Shown: positions 9,555-21,679, counted from the first letter of the stretch. The stretch is DNA of 64,000 nt from Bubalus kerabau (GCF_029407905.1 NC_073627.1:140381697-140445696), one strand, 5' to 3'. The notes: generated from the letters alone by a model not told the origin. Numbers and translations are program-made.

Positions 9555-9932
9555 AAAGAAAGCTGAGCACCAAGAAATTGATGCTTTTGAACTGTGGTGT
9601 CGGAGAAGACTCTTGAGAATCCCTTGAACTGCAGGAAGATCAAACCTAAAGGAAATCAGTCCTGAATATTCATTAGAAGGGCTGATGCTGAAGCTGAAAC
9701 TCCAGTACTTTGGCCACCTGATGTGAAGAACTGACTCATTGGAAAAGACCCTGATGCTGGGAAAGATTGAAGGCAGGAGGAGAAGGAGATGACAGAGGAT
9801 CAGATGATTGGATGGCATCACCAACTGGATGGACATGAGGTTGAGCAAGTTCCGGGGGTTGGTGATGGACAGGGAGGCCTGGCGTGCTGCAGTCCATGGG
9901 GTCGAACATGACTGAATGACTAAACTGAACTG
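9555..9932 (+). mobile_element. BovB 3' end
   Basis: 5'-truncated copy beginning near AAAGCTGAGCACCAAGAAAT and ending GACTAAACTGAACTG. 8-bp TSD AAACCAAG at 9547-9554 and 9933-9940. Frame broken by small indels. Confidence 0.92.
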
Positions 9933-9940
9933 AAACCAAG

Positions 9941-10437
9941 TCTCATGGTCAAGATCAAGTAATCTATAACACTAACCATAGAGGACAAACATGGATAGAA
10001 CTACTCAGCTGCTACTATGCTCTCATTTTCTCCAACACAGAGGAAGTGGAGTGGGGAATATCACAAGAGAAAAATAAAGACAGAGATGAAAACTAGCCAA
10101 CTTCTTTTACATTTTAGATCTCTTAGGTAGAAATAATTTTCAGTGGCTCTCAGAGGAAAAACCAAACCTGGAATCTTGTTCTCTGGATAAAAGGAAGAAA
10201 GAAAGGGAAAAAAAGAAGAGTGAATTGATATAGTATATACCAGGAACTGAGCAACTAGCACACACACATACCGGGACTAATACTAGACAGCTTCACATAG
10301 ATAAGCTTACATTTGCATTAAAAAAAAAATGAAGAATTAGCTTTTGTCTTTTCCATGTTTAAGAAGAAAAATGACATATACTGTTATGCTTAAAGTAAAC
10401 CAGCTATAAAATGACAAAAATGGAATTTGACATGTCT
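9941..10437. other. unique-looking sequence
   Basis: Purine-rich patch near 10180-10225; no gene or named repeat recognised. Confidence 0.4.
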
Positions 10438-10449
10438 CTGTGACTTCAA

Positions 10450-11338
10450 GTCAGTATCAGTTCAGTTGCTTAGTCTTGTTGGACTCTTTGCGACCCCATG
10501 GACTGCAGCACACCAGGCCTCCCTGTCCATTGCCAGCTCCCAGAGTTTATTCAAACTCTTGTTCATTGAATTGGTGATGCCATCCAACCATCTCATCCTC
10601 TGTCGTCCCCTTCTCCTTCTGCCTTCAATCTTGCCCAGTATTAGGGTCTATTCCAATAAGTCAGCTCTTTGCATCAGGTGGCCAAAGTATTGCAGTTTCA
10701 GCTTCAGCATCAGTCCTTCCAATGAATATTCAGGACTGATTTCCTTTAGGATGGACTGGTTAGATCTCCTTGCAGTCCAAGGGACTCTCAAGAGTCTTCT
10801 CCAACACCACAGTTCAAAAGCATCAATTCTTCGGCACTCAGCTTTCTTTATAGTCCAAGTCTCATATCCATACATGACTACTGGAAAAATCATAGCCTTG
10901 ACTAGACAGGCCTCTTAGCAAAGTAATGTCTCTGGCTTTTGAATATGCTATCTAGGTTGGTCATAACTTTCCTTCCAAGGAGCAAGCATCTTTTAATTTC
11001 ATGGCTGCAGTCACCAACTGCAGTGATTTTTGGAGCCCCAAAAAAGTCTGCCACTGTTTCCACTGTTTCCCCATCTATTTGCAATGAAGTAATGGGACTG
11101 GATGCCATGATCTTCATTTTCTGAATGTTGAGCCTTAAGCCAACTTTTTCACTCTCCTCTTTCACTTTCATCAAGAGGCTCTTTAGTTCTTCTTCACTTT
11201 CTGCCATAAGGGTGATATCATCTGCATATCTGAGGTTATTGATATTTCTCCCAGCAGTCTTGATTCCAGCTTGTGCTTCATCCAGCCCAGCATTTCTCAT
11301 GATGTACTCTGAATGAAGTTAAATAAGCAGGGCTTTGA
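10450..11338 (-). mobile_element. BovB, 5'-truncated
   Basis: Antisense copy reaching back to the RT region: the minus strand encodes NNLRYADDITLMAESEEELK (catalytic YADD) near 11200-11240, then the C-terminal part. Perfect 12-bp TSD CTGTGACTTCAA at 10438-10449 and 11339-11350. Several frame breaks. Confidence 0.95.
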
Positions 11339-11366
11339 CTGTGACTTCAAAACCTATATTTATTCT

Positions 11367-11598
11367 GTCATTGTCGTTTAGTTGCTAAGTTGCATCTGAC
11401 TCTTTGTCTGACTCTTTGTACCGACCCCATGGACTGTAGCCCACCAGGCTCCTCTGTCCATGGGATTTCTCAGGCAAGAATACTGGAGTGGGTTGCCATT
11501 TCCTTCTCCAGGAGATCTTCCAGGACTGGGGAATAAAACTCATGTCTCTTGCATTGGCAAGTGGATTCTTTACTGGGGAGACACCAGGGAAGCCCATG
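11367..11598 (-). repeat. Bov-tA SINE
   Basis: Full-length antisense copy; an internal stretch TCTGACTCTTTG is duplicated (11396-11418). 8-bp TSD TTTATTCT at 11359-11366 and 11599-11606. Confidence 0.88.
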
Positions 11599-12342
11599 TT
11601 TATTCTACTTAATTGTAATGTAGAGTTGTAAAACTGAATGTATGGCTGTGGACTAGCATGGGAAGGTCCATAAATGAATGGAATAAAGCTTCATAAAGGA
11701 GGGAAGTTTTGACCTCTTCAAATTTCTTGGAATGATTAAGCTAAGCAAAAAAGGAATTCATCAAAACTGGTGCTTCAGGAGAACTGTATAGCCTGACATA
11801 ATTTCATTAGAAATAAAGATAGCTTTAAATTGATGACCTAAGTGTCTATCATCAGAAGTTGTATAAATGAACAATAGAGTGAACTCAAAGAAAGTAGAAA
11901 GTAATAATTAAAGTAAGAGTAGAAATTAATGAAGTAAACATCAATAACAAAGGGTCAAAGATAATCAACAAAGCCAAAAGTTGACCCTTTGACACAAAAA
12001 CACTAGACAAATCTTTGGAAAAGCTTTTCAAGAGAGTAAGAATACAAATAAATAATGTTACCAATTGCAAAAGAGTACATAACCATATATATAGTAAAAA
12101 TACTGTAAACAACTATGTAGTAACATTTTGAAACTTACCAAGACCATATGAAAAGCTTCTATACCTCAATAAGACAAGCACAAACAATCTAGCATAAAAA
12201 TGGGCAAAAGACACGAACAGGCATTTGAGAATAGGAAGCCCATGTAACCAATAAAAACTTGAAGATATGTTTAACACCATTAGTAATCTAGGGAATGTGA
12301 ATTGAGATCACAACACCTATTGAGTTGGCTAAAAATGACAAT

Positions 12343-12617
12343 GCTGCTGCTGCTGCTAAGTCGCTTCAGTCGTGTCCGACTCTGTGTGACCCCACAGACG
12401 GCAGCCCACCAGGCTCCCCCGTCCCTGGGATTCTCCAGGCAAGAACACTGGAGTGGGTTGCCATTCCTTCTCCAATACATGAAAGTGAAAAGTGAAAGTG
12501 AAGTCGCTCAGTTGTGTCCGACTCTTAGCGACTCCATGGACTGCAGCCCACCAGGCTCCTCCATCCATGGGATTTTCCAGGCAAGAGTACTGGAGTGGGG
12601 TGCCATTGCCTTCTCCG
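12343..12617 (-). repeat. Bov-A2 dimer with (GCT)n
   Basis: GCT-repeat tail at the left, two antisense Bov-A units joined by CATGAAAGTGAAAAGTGAAA. Perfect 12-bp TSD AAAAATGACAAT at 12331-12342 and 12618-12629. Confidence 0.95.
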
Positions 12618-12835
12618 AAAAATGACAATACCACGTGCTATAAAGGATGTGACTCCATAGGATTTCCTTTGCCTGGCTTGTTGGAGTAAAATGGCAAAAC
12701 CCCTTTGGAAAACAATTTGTTTATTTCCTGAAGTCGAACATTCATGTATCTTATGACCAATAATTCTACTCTTTGGTACACACCCAAGAGAAACTCCTGC
12801 ACATTTACAATAGGAAATATGTATAAGGATATTCA

Positions 12836-13020
12836 CAGGTACTTTCCTGGTAGTCTAGTGGATAAGAATCTGCCTTCCAGTGCAGGGGATGCAGGTTCAA
12901 TCCCTGGTCAGGGAACGAAGATCCAATGTGCCGTCGGTCAACTTAGCTCACACGCCGCAACTGGAGAAGCCTGCACCCGGCAAAGGACACCCAGTACAGC
13001 CAAAAAACGGGGAAGAAAAG
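12836..13020 (+). repeat. CHR-type SINE
   Basis: TTTCCTGGTAGTCTAGTGGA, GATGCAGGTTCAATCCCTGG, CGCCGCAACTGGAGAAGCC-like 3' region, A-rich end. Imperfect flanking repeat ATTCACAGGT / GTTCATAGGT. Confidence 0.82.
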
Positions 13021-13574
13021 AATGTTCATAGGTGAACTAACCGTTCACAATAGCAAAAGCCTATAGTGACCCAAAACACCCATCAACAGGAGAGTAAGTG
13101 AAAAACCTGCGGTATAGTCACACAATGAATAGCATATTATATATCAGAAAAGCAAACTATTGCACCATCAACAGTATTATGCTTGATTTTAAAAGTCTTC
13201 CAAAATTATATTTAACATATTTTCTTAAAGTTAAAAACCAACAGAATTATGCACATGCATAAGAATGTGAATATATGAAAAGGAAATACATGAAGTTAAT
13301 GAAAAGGAAAGTGAGGGTGTGGATCAACAGAGGAACCACAACGGTAGTAATTTCAGGTGTGAGGAGACAGCAGAATGGTAGGTGGAGGAGGACACATGAT
13401 CATATGTAAGTTATTTTCAAGGTCCTGACTCTAATTTTGAATTGTGGTTTCATGGATGTTTATTACAGAGTTAACAGAAACAAATAAATGTTGGACCATG
13501 CATAGATCAATGATGAAAACTGTTATGAAATAAGATTACAATTGATCCATTTAATCATAATTAGAGCAGAACAA

Positions 13575-13985
13575 GGAACACTGGAGGTCTCTGGAGCAGC
13601 TCGGTCCATAGAACTCTCTGAGATGTTGGAAATGTTCTGTGTCTATATTGTTTAGTGGCTTCCCAGGTGGCTCAGTGGCAAAGAATTTGCCTGCCAATGC
13701 AGTAGACATGGGTTCGATTGCTGGGTTGGGACGATCCCTGGGAGAAGGAAATGGGGATTTTCACTCCAGTATTCTTGCTTGGAAAATTTCATGGACAGGG
13801 GAGCCTGGTGGGCCAATATAGTCCATGGAGTCACCATGGTAGCCCCTAGCCTATGTTGAGTACTTGAAACATGACTGCATGTTTCAAAACAATGCAGCTG
13901 AGAAACTAAATTTTCAGTATTAATTTGAATTAATTTATATTTAAATGTGTAAGTAGCCACACAGTATGATTTTCAGTGGTGGGAG
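13575..13985. repeat. ancient DNA-transposon-like repeat, split by Bov-tA
   Basis: CAGCTCGGTCCATAGAACTC, GATGTTGGAAATGTTCTGTG before the SINE; TAGCCCCTAGCCTATGTTGA, TTAATTTGAATTAATTTA, AGTAGCCACACAGTATG after it. Same family as 5815-6110 by shared wording. Confidence 0.5.
13657..13834 (+). repeat. Bov-tA SINE, 3'-shortened
   Basis: GGCTTCCCAGGTGGCTCAGT, GGGTTCGATTGCTGGGTTGG, TCACTCCAGTATTCTTGCTT; the last 20-25 bp of the Bov-A unit are degraded. Confidence 0.85.
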
Positions 13986-13989
13986 AAAA

Positions 13990-15455
13990 TAAGTAAAGTT
14001 TGAATGCCAATGAGGAAGTTGGTGTGGCTTAACTAAAATGGTTCTTAATAGAAAGTGGCCCAGAATAAGGCCAGCCAAAGACTTAAGTTCCTTTCCTTGT
14101 GGAAAACCCAGTTCAACATCTCCAAAGTGTAGATAATGTACTTTTCCTTCCTCTTCTTGTCTTTCTGCTTTGAGGAGTATGAGAAGCCTTCTTTAATACC
14201 ATAAAACTCAACTGCCTGTTACTGTATTCATTTTTCATGCATTCATTCATTCATCATTTAATTTTTATTTCTCGCTTCCCAAGCCTCTTATTTTGGTAAA
14301 CAAACAAGTCTCCCGAAGACATAAGTTGGTTATTATTTGAGGAAAGTCTAAGGCTGTGGGTTTAAATGTATTTACCTCCTTCTTGTTAATAGCATCATTC
14401 AATCACAGTTTAGTAGCTTCCAAGTGAGAGGATTAGACGTGCCATGGGAATTGCTCACTCAAACCAGGAAACGTGGGGTTTTTAGTTCAAACAGTATCTG
14501 AAGGAAGCTGGTAAGCAACAGCTGAGAAGATGAAAGATCAAATCAACGCCTCCCTTTGAAGTAAAGACTACTCAGGCTGTGAGTATAACAATGTTCATTA
14601 CTGCCAGAACTCCAAGTGGCTGTTCCTGATGCAAGCTTTAGAATGTATCATAAAATCTATAAAAATATCAACAAGATGCTTTCAAGTGACACAAAACAGC
14701 TAGAGTGCCCTATTTGCAGGGACACTGCTGTTTAAAGGCAATTTGCTGGATTGCTTTCCATCTGGGACCCACGCAAATGCCTTCCAATCTTTTTCTCCCT
14801 ACTCCCCCCATCCTTCTTCACTCCCTCCTCCTATCCCCAGTTAGAAACTAAGATTTTTTTTTAATGTTTCATTTCTGCTTCCTTTGAGGGCCAGGAGGAG
14901 AAAATGAAGCTTTTCTTGGCTTGCGTCTCAACTCCTAAGAGATTTAGAGACAAAAAGATTGCTTTGGGAAAATAATAATGCCAAATGAGCATTAAAATAA
15001 TAAATGGGTTTTCTGGAAATTAGGTTCTCAGAGGTCATGCAATTAAAAGTTAGGAGGAAAACACACCTCAGGCTTGATTGGAGGAGACAGCCAAGAGCCA
15101 GGGCAGGTACTTCCACCACACTTAAAGTTCCATTCAAAGTTTTAAGCACGGAGCTGGTTGATTAATCTATTTGCATACATCCAGGACTTGATAACAAGTC
15201 AGAGTGTAGTATAATTTCATAAGCACTGATTATTAATAATAATGAGGAGTGTGATTAGAGCCCTGAATATCGAGAGGTCACAGCAGGGCACAAGGCAAAC
15301 ATGAGTCAGCAGCACAACATTATTTGAAAAACAACAAACAAAAGCTCTCAACTGCCTGAGGAGATGCACACGTGCCTGTCCTTTATGAATGTTGATATAT
15401 TAGACTTTGTCATGGCATAATTAAAATCAAGGAACTTATTTCTCATGGACTGTCC
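13990..15455. other. repeat-free island, candidate regulatory DNA
   Basis: About 1.5 kb with no recognised mobile element, unusual for this window. It contains the POU octamer ATTTGCAT at 15169-15176 beside TGATTAAT (15159-15166), and TGAGTCAGCA at 15302. No exon-like frame. Conserved enhancer activity is an inference from repeat exclusion and motif content. Confidence 0.4.
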
Positions 15456-15462
15456 TCAGAAA

Positions 15463-15592
15463 TGGAGAAAGGAAACGGCCACCCACTCCAGTATTCTTAC
15501 CTGGGAAATCCCATGGGTGGATAAGCCTGGTCGGCTACAGTCCGTGGGGTCACAAAGAATCGGACACAACTCAGTGACTGAGCATGCATGCA
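15463..15592 (+). repeat. Bov-A unit
   Basis: Headless copy: AGAAAGGAAACGGCCACCCA to CGGACACAACTCAGTGACTG, then a CATG-rich tail. Confidence 0.85.
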
Positions 15593-15639
15593 TCTCCTTC
15601 AGGGAATGAGTCCGGTCAGTTCTCCAAAATGTCTCTCAC

Positions 15640-16685
15640 CTGTTGATTGAATGCCCTAGTCCTCACTGCCGTTAAACTATCTGTGGATGATTATACTTTT
15701 CCTGGAATTGGTAGTCTTGCTTCTCTTCCAATCCATTTTGAGCATTTCTTCACAAACACTGGATGTGTCTTTTCAGTATGTTGCCTTTTTTCCATCACAG
15801 CTGTCTCAAAATTCTTCAGTGGCCGGTGGCCCCAGGATCAGGTTTCATGGATTAGTTTTGTGAATCTGTTGGGATGCTTTCAACTACAGGTAAAAAGAAG
15901 CTTGTACTGATTCATTTATTTTTTTAGCTGCCTTGGCTCTTAGTTGTGGCACATGGAACCGCCAGTATGGTGCATGGACTCTCTAGCTGTGGTGCTCAGG
16001 TTCAGTAGTTGCCACGTAGAGGCTTAGTTGCCTCGTGGCATGTGGGATCTTAGGCTCACCCCCCTCCTCCTGCCAGGGATCAAACTTGTGTCCTCTGCAT
16101 TGAAAGACGGATTATTAATCACTGGACCACCAGAGGAGTCCCTGCACTGGTTTAAATAAGGAAATCTGGAGTTCAGAAGTAGGATCCAGTGGCTCAGGAT
16201 ATTAAGGATCTAGTTTGTTTCCATTTCTCCAGCGTTGGTTTCATGCTGAGCCTGGTCTCTCTCATGATTTAGGTTGGCCGGTGATGGCATCAGGGGTCAC
16301 ATGTGCCCTCAGTAACTCTTAATAGGAGATTTACTCGTCATGCCTTTTTTAAGGATTCAGGAAAGCTTTTCCAAGAGCATCCAGCAGATCTTTTCTTTCA
16401 TTTCCTTATCACATTAAATTTGCCATGGCTTACAACAGGGGTTTATTTCTTGCTCATTACACATGTCTGATATGGCTTGAGTGCAGTTCTGCGTCTTGTC
16501 ATCCTCACTCTGGGATCCAGATTGAGGAACAGCCCTCATCTGGGATGTTCCCAGAACCACACCTGGACTCATTTTTATTCATCAGAATGAGCCTCAGGAC
16601 CAAGCATGACATCAGTGGGGCCAGGGAATCAGTGGCATCCACAGAGAAGGCAGCTAGTATTATGAGTGATCATAGATCTATTACA
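15640..16685. other. old interspersed sequence, family unresolved
   Basis: TTCTTCAGTGGCCGGTGGCC near 15812 resembles an L2-type 3' region, and ACAACAGGGGTTTATTTCTT near 16432 resembles another dispersed fossil. I cannot name either with confidence. The CHR SINE at 15906-16142 is inserted in it. Confidence 0.35.
15906..16142 (-). repeat. CHR-type SINE, long form
   Basis: TTTTAGCTGCCTTGGCTC, TTAGTTGCCTCGTGGCATGT, TTAATCACTGGACCACCAGA. Includes the long 3' half absent from most CHR copies here. Confidence 0.85.
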
Positions 16686-16843
16686 CAGGTTCAATCCCTG
16701 GGTCGGGAAGATCCCTTGGAGAAGTAAATGGCAACCCACTCCAGTATTCTTGCTTGGGAAATTTCATGTACAGAGGAACTTGACAGGCTATAGTCCATGG
16801 CATCACAAAAGAGATGGACATGACTTAGCAGGTAAACAACAAC
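16686..16843 (+). repeat. Bov-tA SINE, 5'-truncated
   Basis: Starts inside the B-box region (CAGGTTCAATCCCTGGGTCG) and runs to ATGGACATGACTTAGCAGGT with a CAA-type tail. Confidence 0.85.
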
Positions 16844-16879
16844 TGGGGAAAGGAAGTTTGGGACTTGCCATTATATATA

Positions 16880-17620
16880 CATTTTTTTTCAAGGCTTTAA
16901 TCCATTTTGTCTTGATTTTTGTGTATAGTCTAAGACAGTGGCTTCATTCTTTTGCATGTAGCTATCCAGTTTTCCCAATACCACTTATTGAAGAGATTAT
17001 CCTTTCCCCATTGTATATTCTTGGCTCCTTTGTCTTAATTAATTGACATACATAACTCATTTTTTCTTGAGTTTATTCCTAAATGTTTTACATTTCTCTT
17101 ACTAGTCTGGATAGAATCTCTTCTTTAAAGTAAAAAAAAAAATTCTTTTTCTATTAATTAAAAAAGTCATACATATTCATCACAAAAAATACAAAACTGT
17201 GCTAAATTAAAAAAAAAAATTCATAATCTCATCACTCAGAGATAATTCCTGAGAGTTACTGTATGTGTTTCTTTCCAGATAATTTCCTCTATGTGCATAT
17301 TTATACATACTTTTATTCCCTACACAGTGGTTTTATGCTCTGTATAAATTTTTATAATTCTGTTGGTTTTACTTGCAATGTATAACCAGTATTTCTCCAT
17401 GGGAAAACAATATTCACCTACAACATTCTTAAAAGACTGCATTTTGTTTAATCAACTTACAATTGCTCACATTTTTTCATTTTACTATTAGAAACAATAT
17501 TGTTATTAATATTCTTGTAACAAAAATCTTTGTACACATTTTAAAATAATTTCCTCAGGAAAGATTTCCAGAAATTGAATTGCTGGTTATGGGGTATGTT
17601 TTGCATTTAAGATTTAATAT
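16880..17620 (-). mobile_element. old L1 fragment(s)
   Basis: 16890-17040 matches antisense L1 ORF2 (TAATCCATTTTGTCTTGA, CCAGTTTTCCCAATACCAC, TATTCTTGGCTCCTTTGTC), the same segment as 22610-22750 in the younger L1. 17130-17620 is AT-rich and reads like an older L1 3' region; its remainder seems to resume after the BovB at 18204. Confidence 0.6.
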
Positions 17621-17622
17621 AT

Positions 17623-18203
17623 TCAGATTCAGATTCAGATTAGTCGCTCAGTCGTGTCCAACTCTTTGCGACCCCATGAATCGCAGCACGCCAGGCCTCC
17701 CTGTCCATCACCAACTCCCAGAGTTCACTGAGACTCACGTCCATCGAGTCAGTGATGCCAGCCAGCCATCTCATCCTCTGTCGTCCCCTTCTCCTCCTGC
17801 CCCCAATCCCTCCCAGGATCAGAGTCTATTCCAATGAGTCAACTCTTCGCATGAGGTGGCCAAAGTACTGGAGTTTCAGCTTTAGCATCATTCCTTCCAA
17901 AGAAATCCCAGGGCTGATCTCCTTCAGAAAGGACTGGTTGGATCTCCTTGCAGTCCAAGGGACTCTCAAGAGTTTTCTCCAACACCACAGTTCAAAAGCA
18001 TCAATTCTTCGGCACTCAGCTTTCTTCACAGTCCAACTCTCACATCCATACATGACCACAGGAAAAACCATAGCCTTGACTAGACGAACCTTTGTTGGCA
18101 AAGTAATGTCTCTGCTTTTGAATATGTTATCTAGGTTGGTCATAACTTTCCTTCCAAGGAGTAAGCGTCTTTTAATTTCATGGCTGCAGTCACCATATTG
18201 CTG
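17623..18203 (-). mobile_element. BovB 3' end
   Basis: Begins with three CAGATT units (the antisense 3' tail), then AGTCGCTCAGTCGTGTCCAA; 5'-truncated at CATGGCTGCAGTCACC. Well preserved: minus-strand frame of 105 codons at 17826-18143. No clear TSD. Confidence 0.95.
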
Positions 18204-18338
18204 AATTACCCCAAAGAAAGTTGAACCAAATTTATATTTCCATGAGAATAGTCAGTTGCCTTCACCATTGTTAGTCATTAGGTATTGTTCTTAAAGAAAA
18301 GAAAATTAGCCACTTACAGAACAAAAGTATATAGGTTT

Positions 18339-18465
18339 TACATTTTTTATTTATTTTTTGAACCTGCTTGGCATTTGGGATCTTAGTTCCGCAGCCAGGA
18401 ATTGAACCTGCACCCCCTGCAGTGAAAGCACCAAGTCTTAACCACTGGACCATCAGGGAAATCCC
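18339..18465 (-). repeat. CHR-type SINE
   Basis: GGATCTTAGTTCCGCAGCCA, AATTGAACCTGCACCCCCTG, CTTAACCACTGGACCATCAG. Perfect 16-bp TSD AAAAGTATATAGGTTT at 18323-18338 and 18466-18481. Confidence 0.93.
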
Positions 18466-18749
18466 AAAAGTATATAGGTTTAATTAGAATTTATTAGTTA
18501 CAAAAAAGCTCAACGATTTACAGTTATTTTGTTTACCATTTATATTCCTTTCTGTGAGCCACTTTTTCATGTCTTTTATTTTAAAATTAGGTTATCTTTT
18601 TTTTCCTCTTATTCATAGAAGTATTTTGTGCCTTAAGGACATTAATCTGCATTGACCAGGTATATTAGAAATATTTCTAGTATTTTTTATTTTGTTTGCC
18701 TTAATTTTGTCATTCAGAAATTTCACACTTTCTAGCTTTGTCAAGATAT

Positions 18750-18960
18750 CACTGACAAATAACATTGTGTATATCTAAGGTGTATAACATGATGATTTGA
18801 TATATGTACATATTATGAAATGATTACCACCTTAAGGTTGGTTAACACATCCATCACCTTACATAGTTAGCTTTTGTTGTGTGTGTGTGTTGACACACAC
18901 GTTTAAGATCCACCCTATACCTAACTGAGTACTCCAGCCTTTCTCACTGATTTGAAATAC
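18750..18960 (-). mobile_element. old L1 3' UTR
   Basis: AAGGTGTATAACATGATGAT, ATTATGAAATGATTACCACC, TTAACACATCCATCACCTTA. A TG/AC stretch at 18878-18901 can fold on itself. Confidence 0.65.
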
Positions 18961-19269
18961 CACCTCTGAACTTTTGATTAAACATGGCAAAATGAACACA
19001 CAGTTCAATTTGTGTGTTCACACAAAGAAGTGAATACAGTTATCTCCCCATTCTCCTAAAAGCCCAATTAAAATGGCAATAAAAGAATATAGAGGTGTAA
19101 TGCCCCCAAAAATTGGAAGGGGAAATTTATAGGAGTTGAAAGATGTCAACCAGAAAAGCTCATAATTTACACATGCACTTGGAGCTTCCAGTTAGCATTT
19201 CTGAAAAATCAGCTTCATTGAAGTAAAATGTAAAGTGAGGTGTAATGTAACATACAATAAAATATACCC

Positions 19270-19431
19270 TTTTATTTTAATATTTATTTATTTGGCTGTG
19301 TCAGGTCTTACTTGCAGCATGCCAACTCTTAGTTGTGGCATATGGGATCTAGTTCCCTGACCAGGGGTTAAACCCAGGCCGTCTGGATTGGAAGCTCAGA
19401 GTCCTAGCCACTGGACCACTAGGGAAGTCCC
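19270..19431 (-). repeat. CHR-type SINE
   Basis: TTTATTTATTTGGCTGTGTC, GGGATCTAGTTCCCTGACCA, CCTAGCCACTGGACCACTAG, GGAAGTCCC. Confidence 0.85.
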
Positions 19432-19566
19432 AGTGATAGTTGTTACTTAATCTGATGGCTCTGCTTTCTTCTTGGGTGAAGATAAAAATAATACCTACCT
19501 CACAGCATTGTTATGCATGAGAAAAAATTAGTTAATGTATGTAATTCACTTACATACCTCGAAGCT

Positions 19567-19789
19567 TCGAAGAACTGACTCATTGGAAAAGACCCTGATG
19601 CTTGGAAAGATTGAAGGCAGGAGAAGAAGGGGATGACAGAGGATGAGAGGTTGGATGACATCACTGACTGGATGGACATGAGTTTAAGTAAACTCCAGGA
19701 GTTGGTGATGGACAGGGAGGCCTGGTGTGCTGCAGTCCAAGGGGTCACAAAGAGTCGGACACGACTGAGCAACTGAACTGAACTGAATG
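19567..19789 (+). mobile_element. BovB 3' end, short
   Basis: GAAGAACTGACTCATTGGAA to CTGAGCAACTGAACTGAACT. 5'-truncated; no clear TSD. Confidence 0.92.
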
Positions 19790-19833
19790 CACTTGACAGT
19801 GTATGTAACAAAAGGAAACAACTAATAAATGCT

Positions 19834-19915
19834 GGCTGCTGCTGCTGCTGCTAAGTCGCTTCAGTCATTTCCGACTCTATGCGACCCCATAGACGGCAGC
19901 CCACCAGGCTCCTCT
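19834..19915 (-). repeat. Bov-A unit with (GCT)n, truncated
   Basis: GCT repeat, AAGTCGCTTCAGTCATTTCC, GACGGCAGCCCACCAGGCTC; the rest of the unit is missing. Confidence 0.85.
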
Positions 19916-20171
19916 TAATACAGGAGGAGTGCCTTGGGTTTCACATAGTACAGCTTGTATTTACTTAATGCAAGTTGGACGAATTAGCTGTCATTATTCT
20001 TCTATTTTTTGTGCGAAATTTCATGAGTTTTTTTCTTCGAAATAAATTGAAGAATCATTTTATATTCCCCAGAAGAAATATATTTGGTTTCTGAACTTAT
20101 TTAAGCCTTTTGTCCAAGAGCAAAGACAAAGACTTTCTTTATCAAGGTTTGCACATTTCTTATTCAGTTTA

Positions 20172-20851
20172 AGATCATGCCACTAAGATCAAGGCTTCCA
20201 GTCCCATCACTTCATGGCAAATAGATGGGGAAACAATGGAAACAGTGACAGACTTTATTTTCTTGGGCTCCAAAATCACTGCAGATGGTGACTGCAGCCA
20301 TCAAATTAAAAGACGCTTGCTCTTTGGAAGAAAAGCTATGACAAACCTAGACAGCATATTAAAAAGCAGAAACATTAATTTGCCAACAAAGGTCTGTCTG
20401 GTCAAAGCTATGGTTTTTCCAGTAGTCATGAATGGATGTGAGAGTTGGACAATAAAGAAAACTGAGCACTGAAGAATTGACTTTTCTGAACTGTGGTGTT
20501 GGAGAAGACTCTTGAAAGTCCTTGGACTGCAAGGTGATCCAACCAGTCTATCCTAAAAGAAATCAGTCCTGAATATTCATTGGAAGGACTGTTGCTGAAG
20601 CTGAAACTGCAATACTTTGGCCACCTGATGTGAAGAACTGACTCATTTGAAGACTCTGATGCTGGGCAAGATTGAAGGCAGGAGAAGAAGGGGATGACAG
20701 AGGATGAGATGGTTGGCTGGCATCACCAACTGAATGGACATGAGTTTGAGCAAGCTCCAGGAGATGGTGATGGACAGGGAGGCCCGGTGTGCTGCAGTCC
20801 ATGGGGTCACAAAGAGTCAAACATGACTGAACGACTGAATTGACTGAACTG
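20172..20851 (+). mobile_element. BovB 3' end
   Basis: From AGATCATGCCACTAAGATCA to GACTGAATTGACTGAACTG. 9-bp TSD TTCAGTTTA at 20163-20171 and 20852-20860. Frame broken after GCTGAGCACTGA-type changes near 20470. Confidence 0.94.
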
Positions 20852-20860
20852 TTCAGTTTA

Positions 20861-21315
20861 TTTCAAGACAGCATGAGTAAATCAGTAAATATACATTTTA
20901 ATCTCTAACTTTTATCCTTGCTCTAAATCTAGTTCTATTTTTTACACTATGATATATGAGATCTTCTGTCTTTACGTATTCTTTATATATCTTTGTATAT
21001 AAAAACAATCTTTATTTTTGCCATCTTATTTTTTAACTTTTCTGAAATTTCTAGTCAGTTTTAATAATATCTTAGTTGATACTCTTGTGTGTTCCTATTG
21101 TACAATCATACTATTTGCAAATTATATTTTCTCCTCATTTCTAACATGTGATTAATTTATTTTTTATTTTTTCTTGTTTCACTTTCTGGTTTTAATTTAT
21201 GGTATATAGTTATTTTGTATGGAAGTTGAACTTTTGTCTTACTTATTGTTACTTTGATCTTGTTTTTGCATTGTCTTCTTATTTTCTGTCTTTTCATTTA
21301 TGATATCTTTTCTTT
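20861..21315. other. AT-rich tract, probably decayed L1
   Basis: T-rich throughout; CATACTATTTGCAAATTATA near 21110 faintly recalls antisense L1 ORF2. No gene seen. Confidence 0.35.
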
Positions 21316-21679
21316 GTTTTTATTCTTTTTTTTAAATTTTATTTTATTTTTAAACTTTACAATATTGTATTAGTTTTGCCAAATATCGAAATGAATCCGC
21401 CACAGGTATACATGTGTTCCCCATCCTGAACCCTCCTCCTCCTCCCTCCTCCCTCCCCATACCATCCCTCTGGGTCGTCCCAGTGCACCAGCCCCAAGCA
21501 TCCAGTATCATGCATTGAACCTGGACTGGCAACTCGTTTCATACATGATATTATACATGTTTCAATGCCATTCTCCCAAATCTTCTCACCCTCTCCCTCT
21601 CCCACAGAGTCCATAAGACTGATCTATACATCAGTGTCTCTTTTGCTGTCTCGTACACAGGGTTATTGTTACCATCTTT

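Larger units (their letters stand above)
11870..13500 (+). mobile_element. old L1 ORF2 and 3' region, split by two SINEs
   Basis: Diverged sense ORF2: GAAATTAATGAAGTAAACAT, GGCAAAAGACACGAACAGGC, CACCAATTCTAC-like text near 12755 and CACAATAGCAAAAGCCTATA at 13047. Many stops. The pieces join in register across the SINEs at 12343-12617 and 12836-13020. Confidence 0.75.

Noticed and set aside
18878..19025. TG/AC stretches as a functional hairpin
   Set aside because: Simple-sequence complementarity within an old L1 3' region; no further support.
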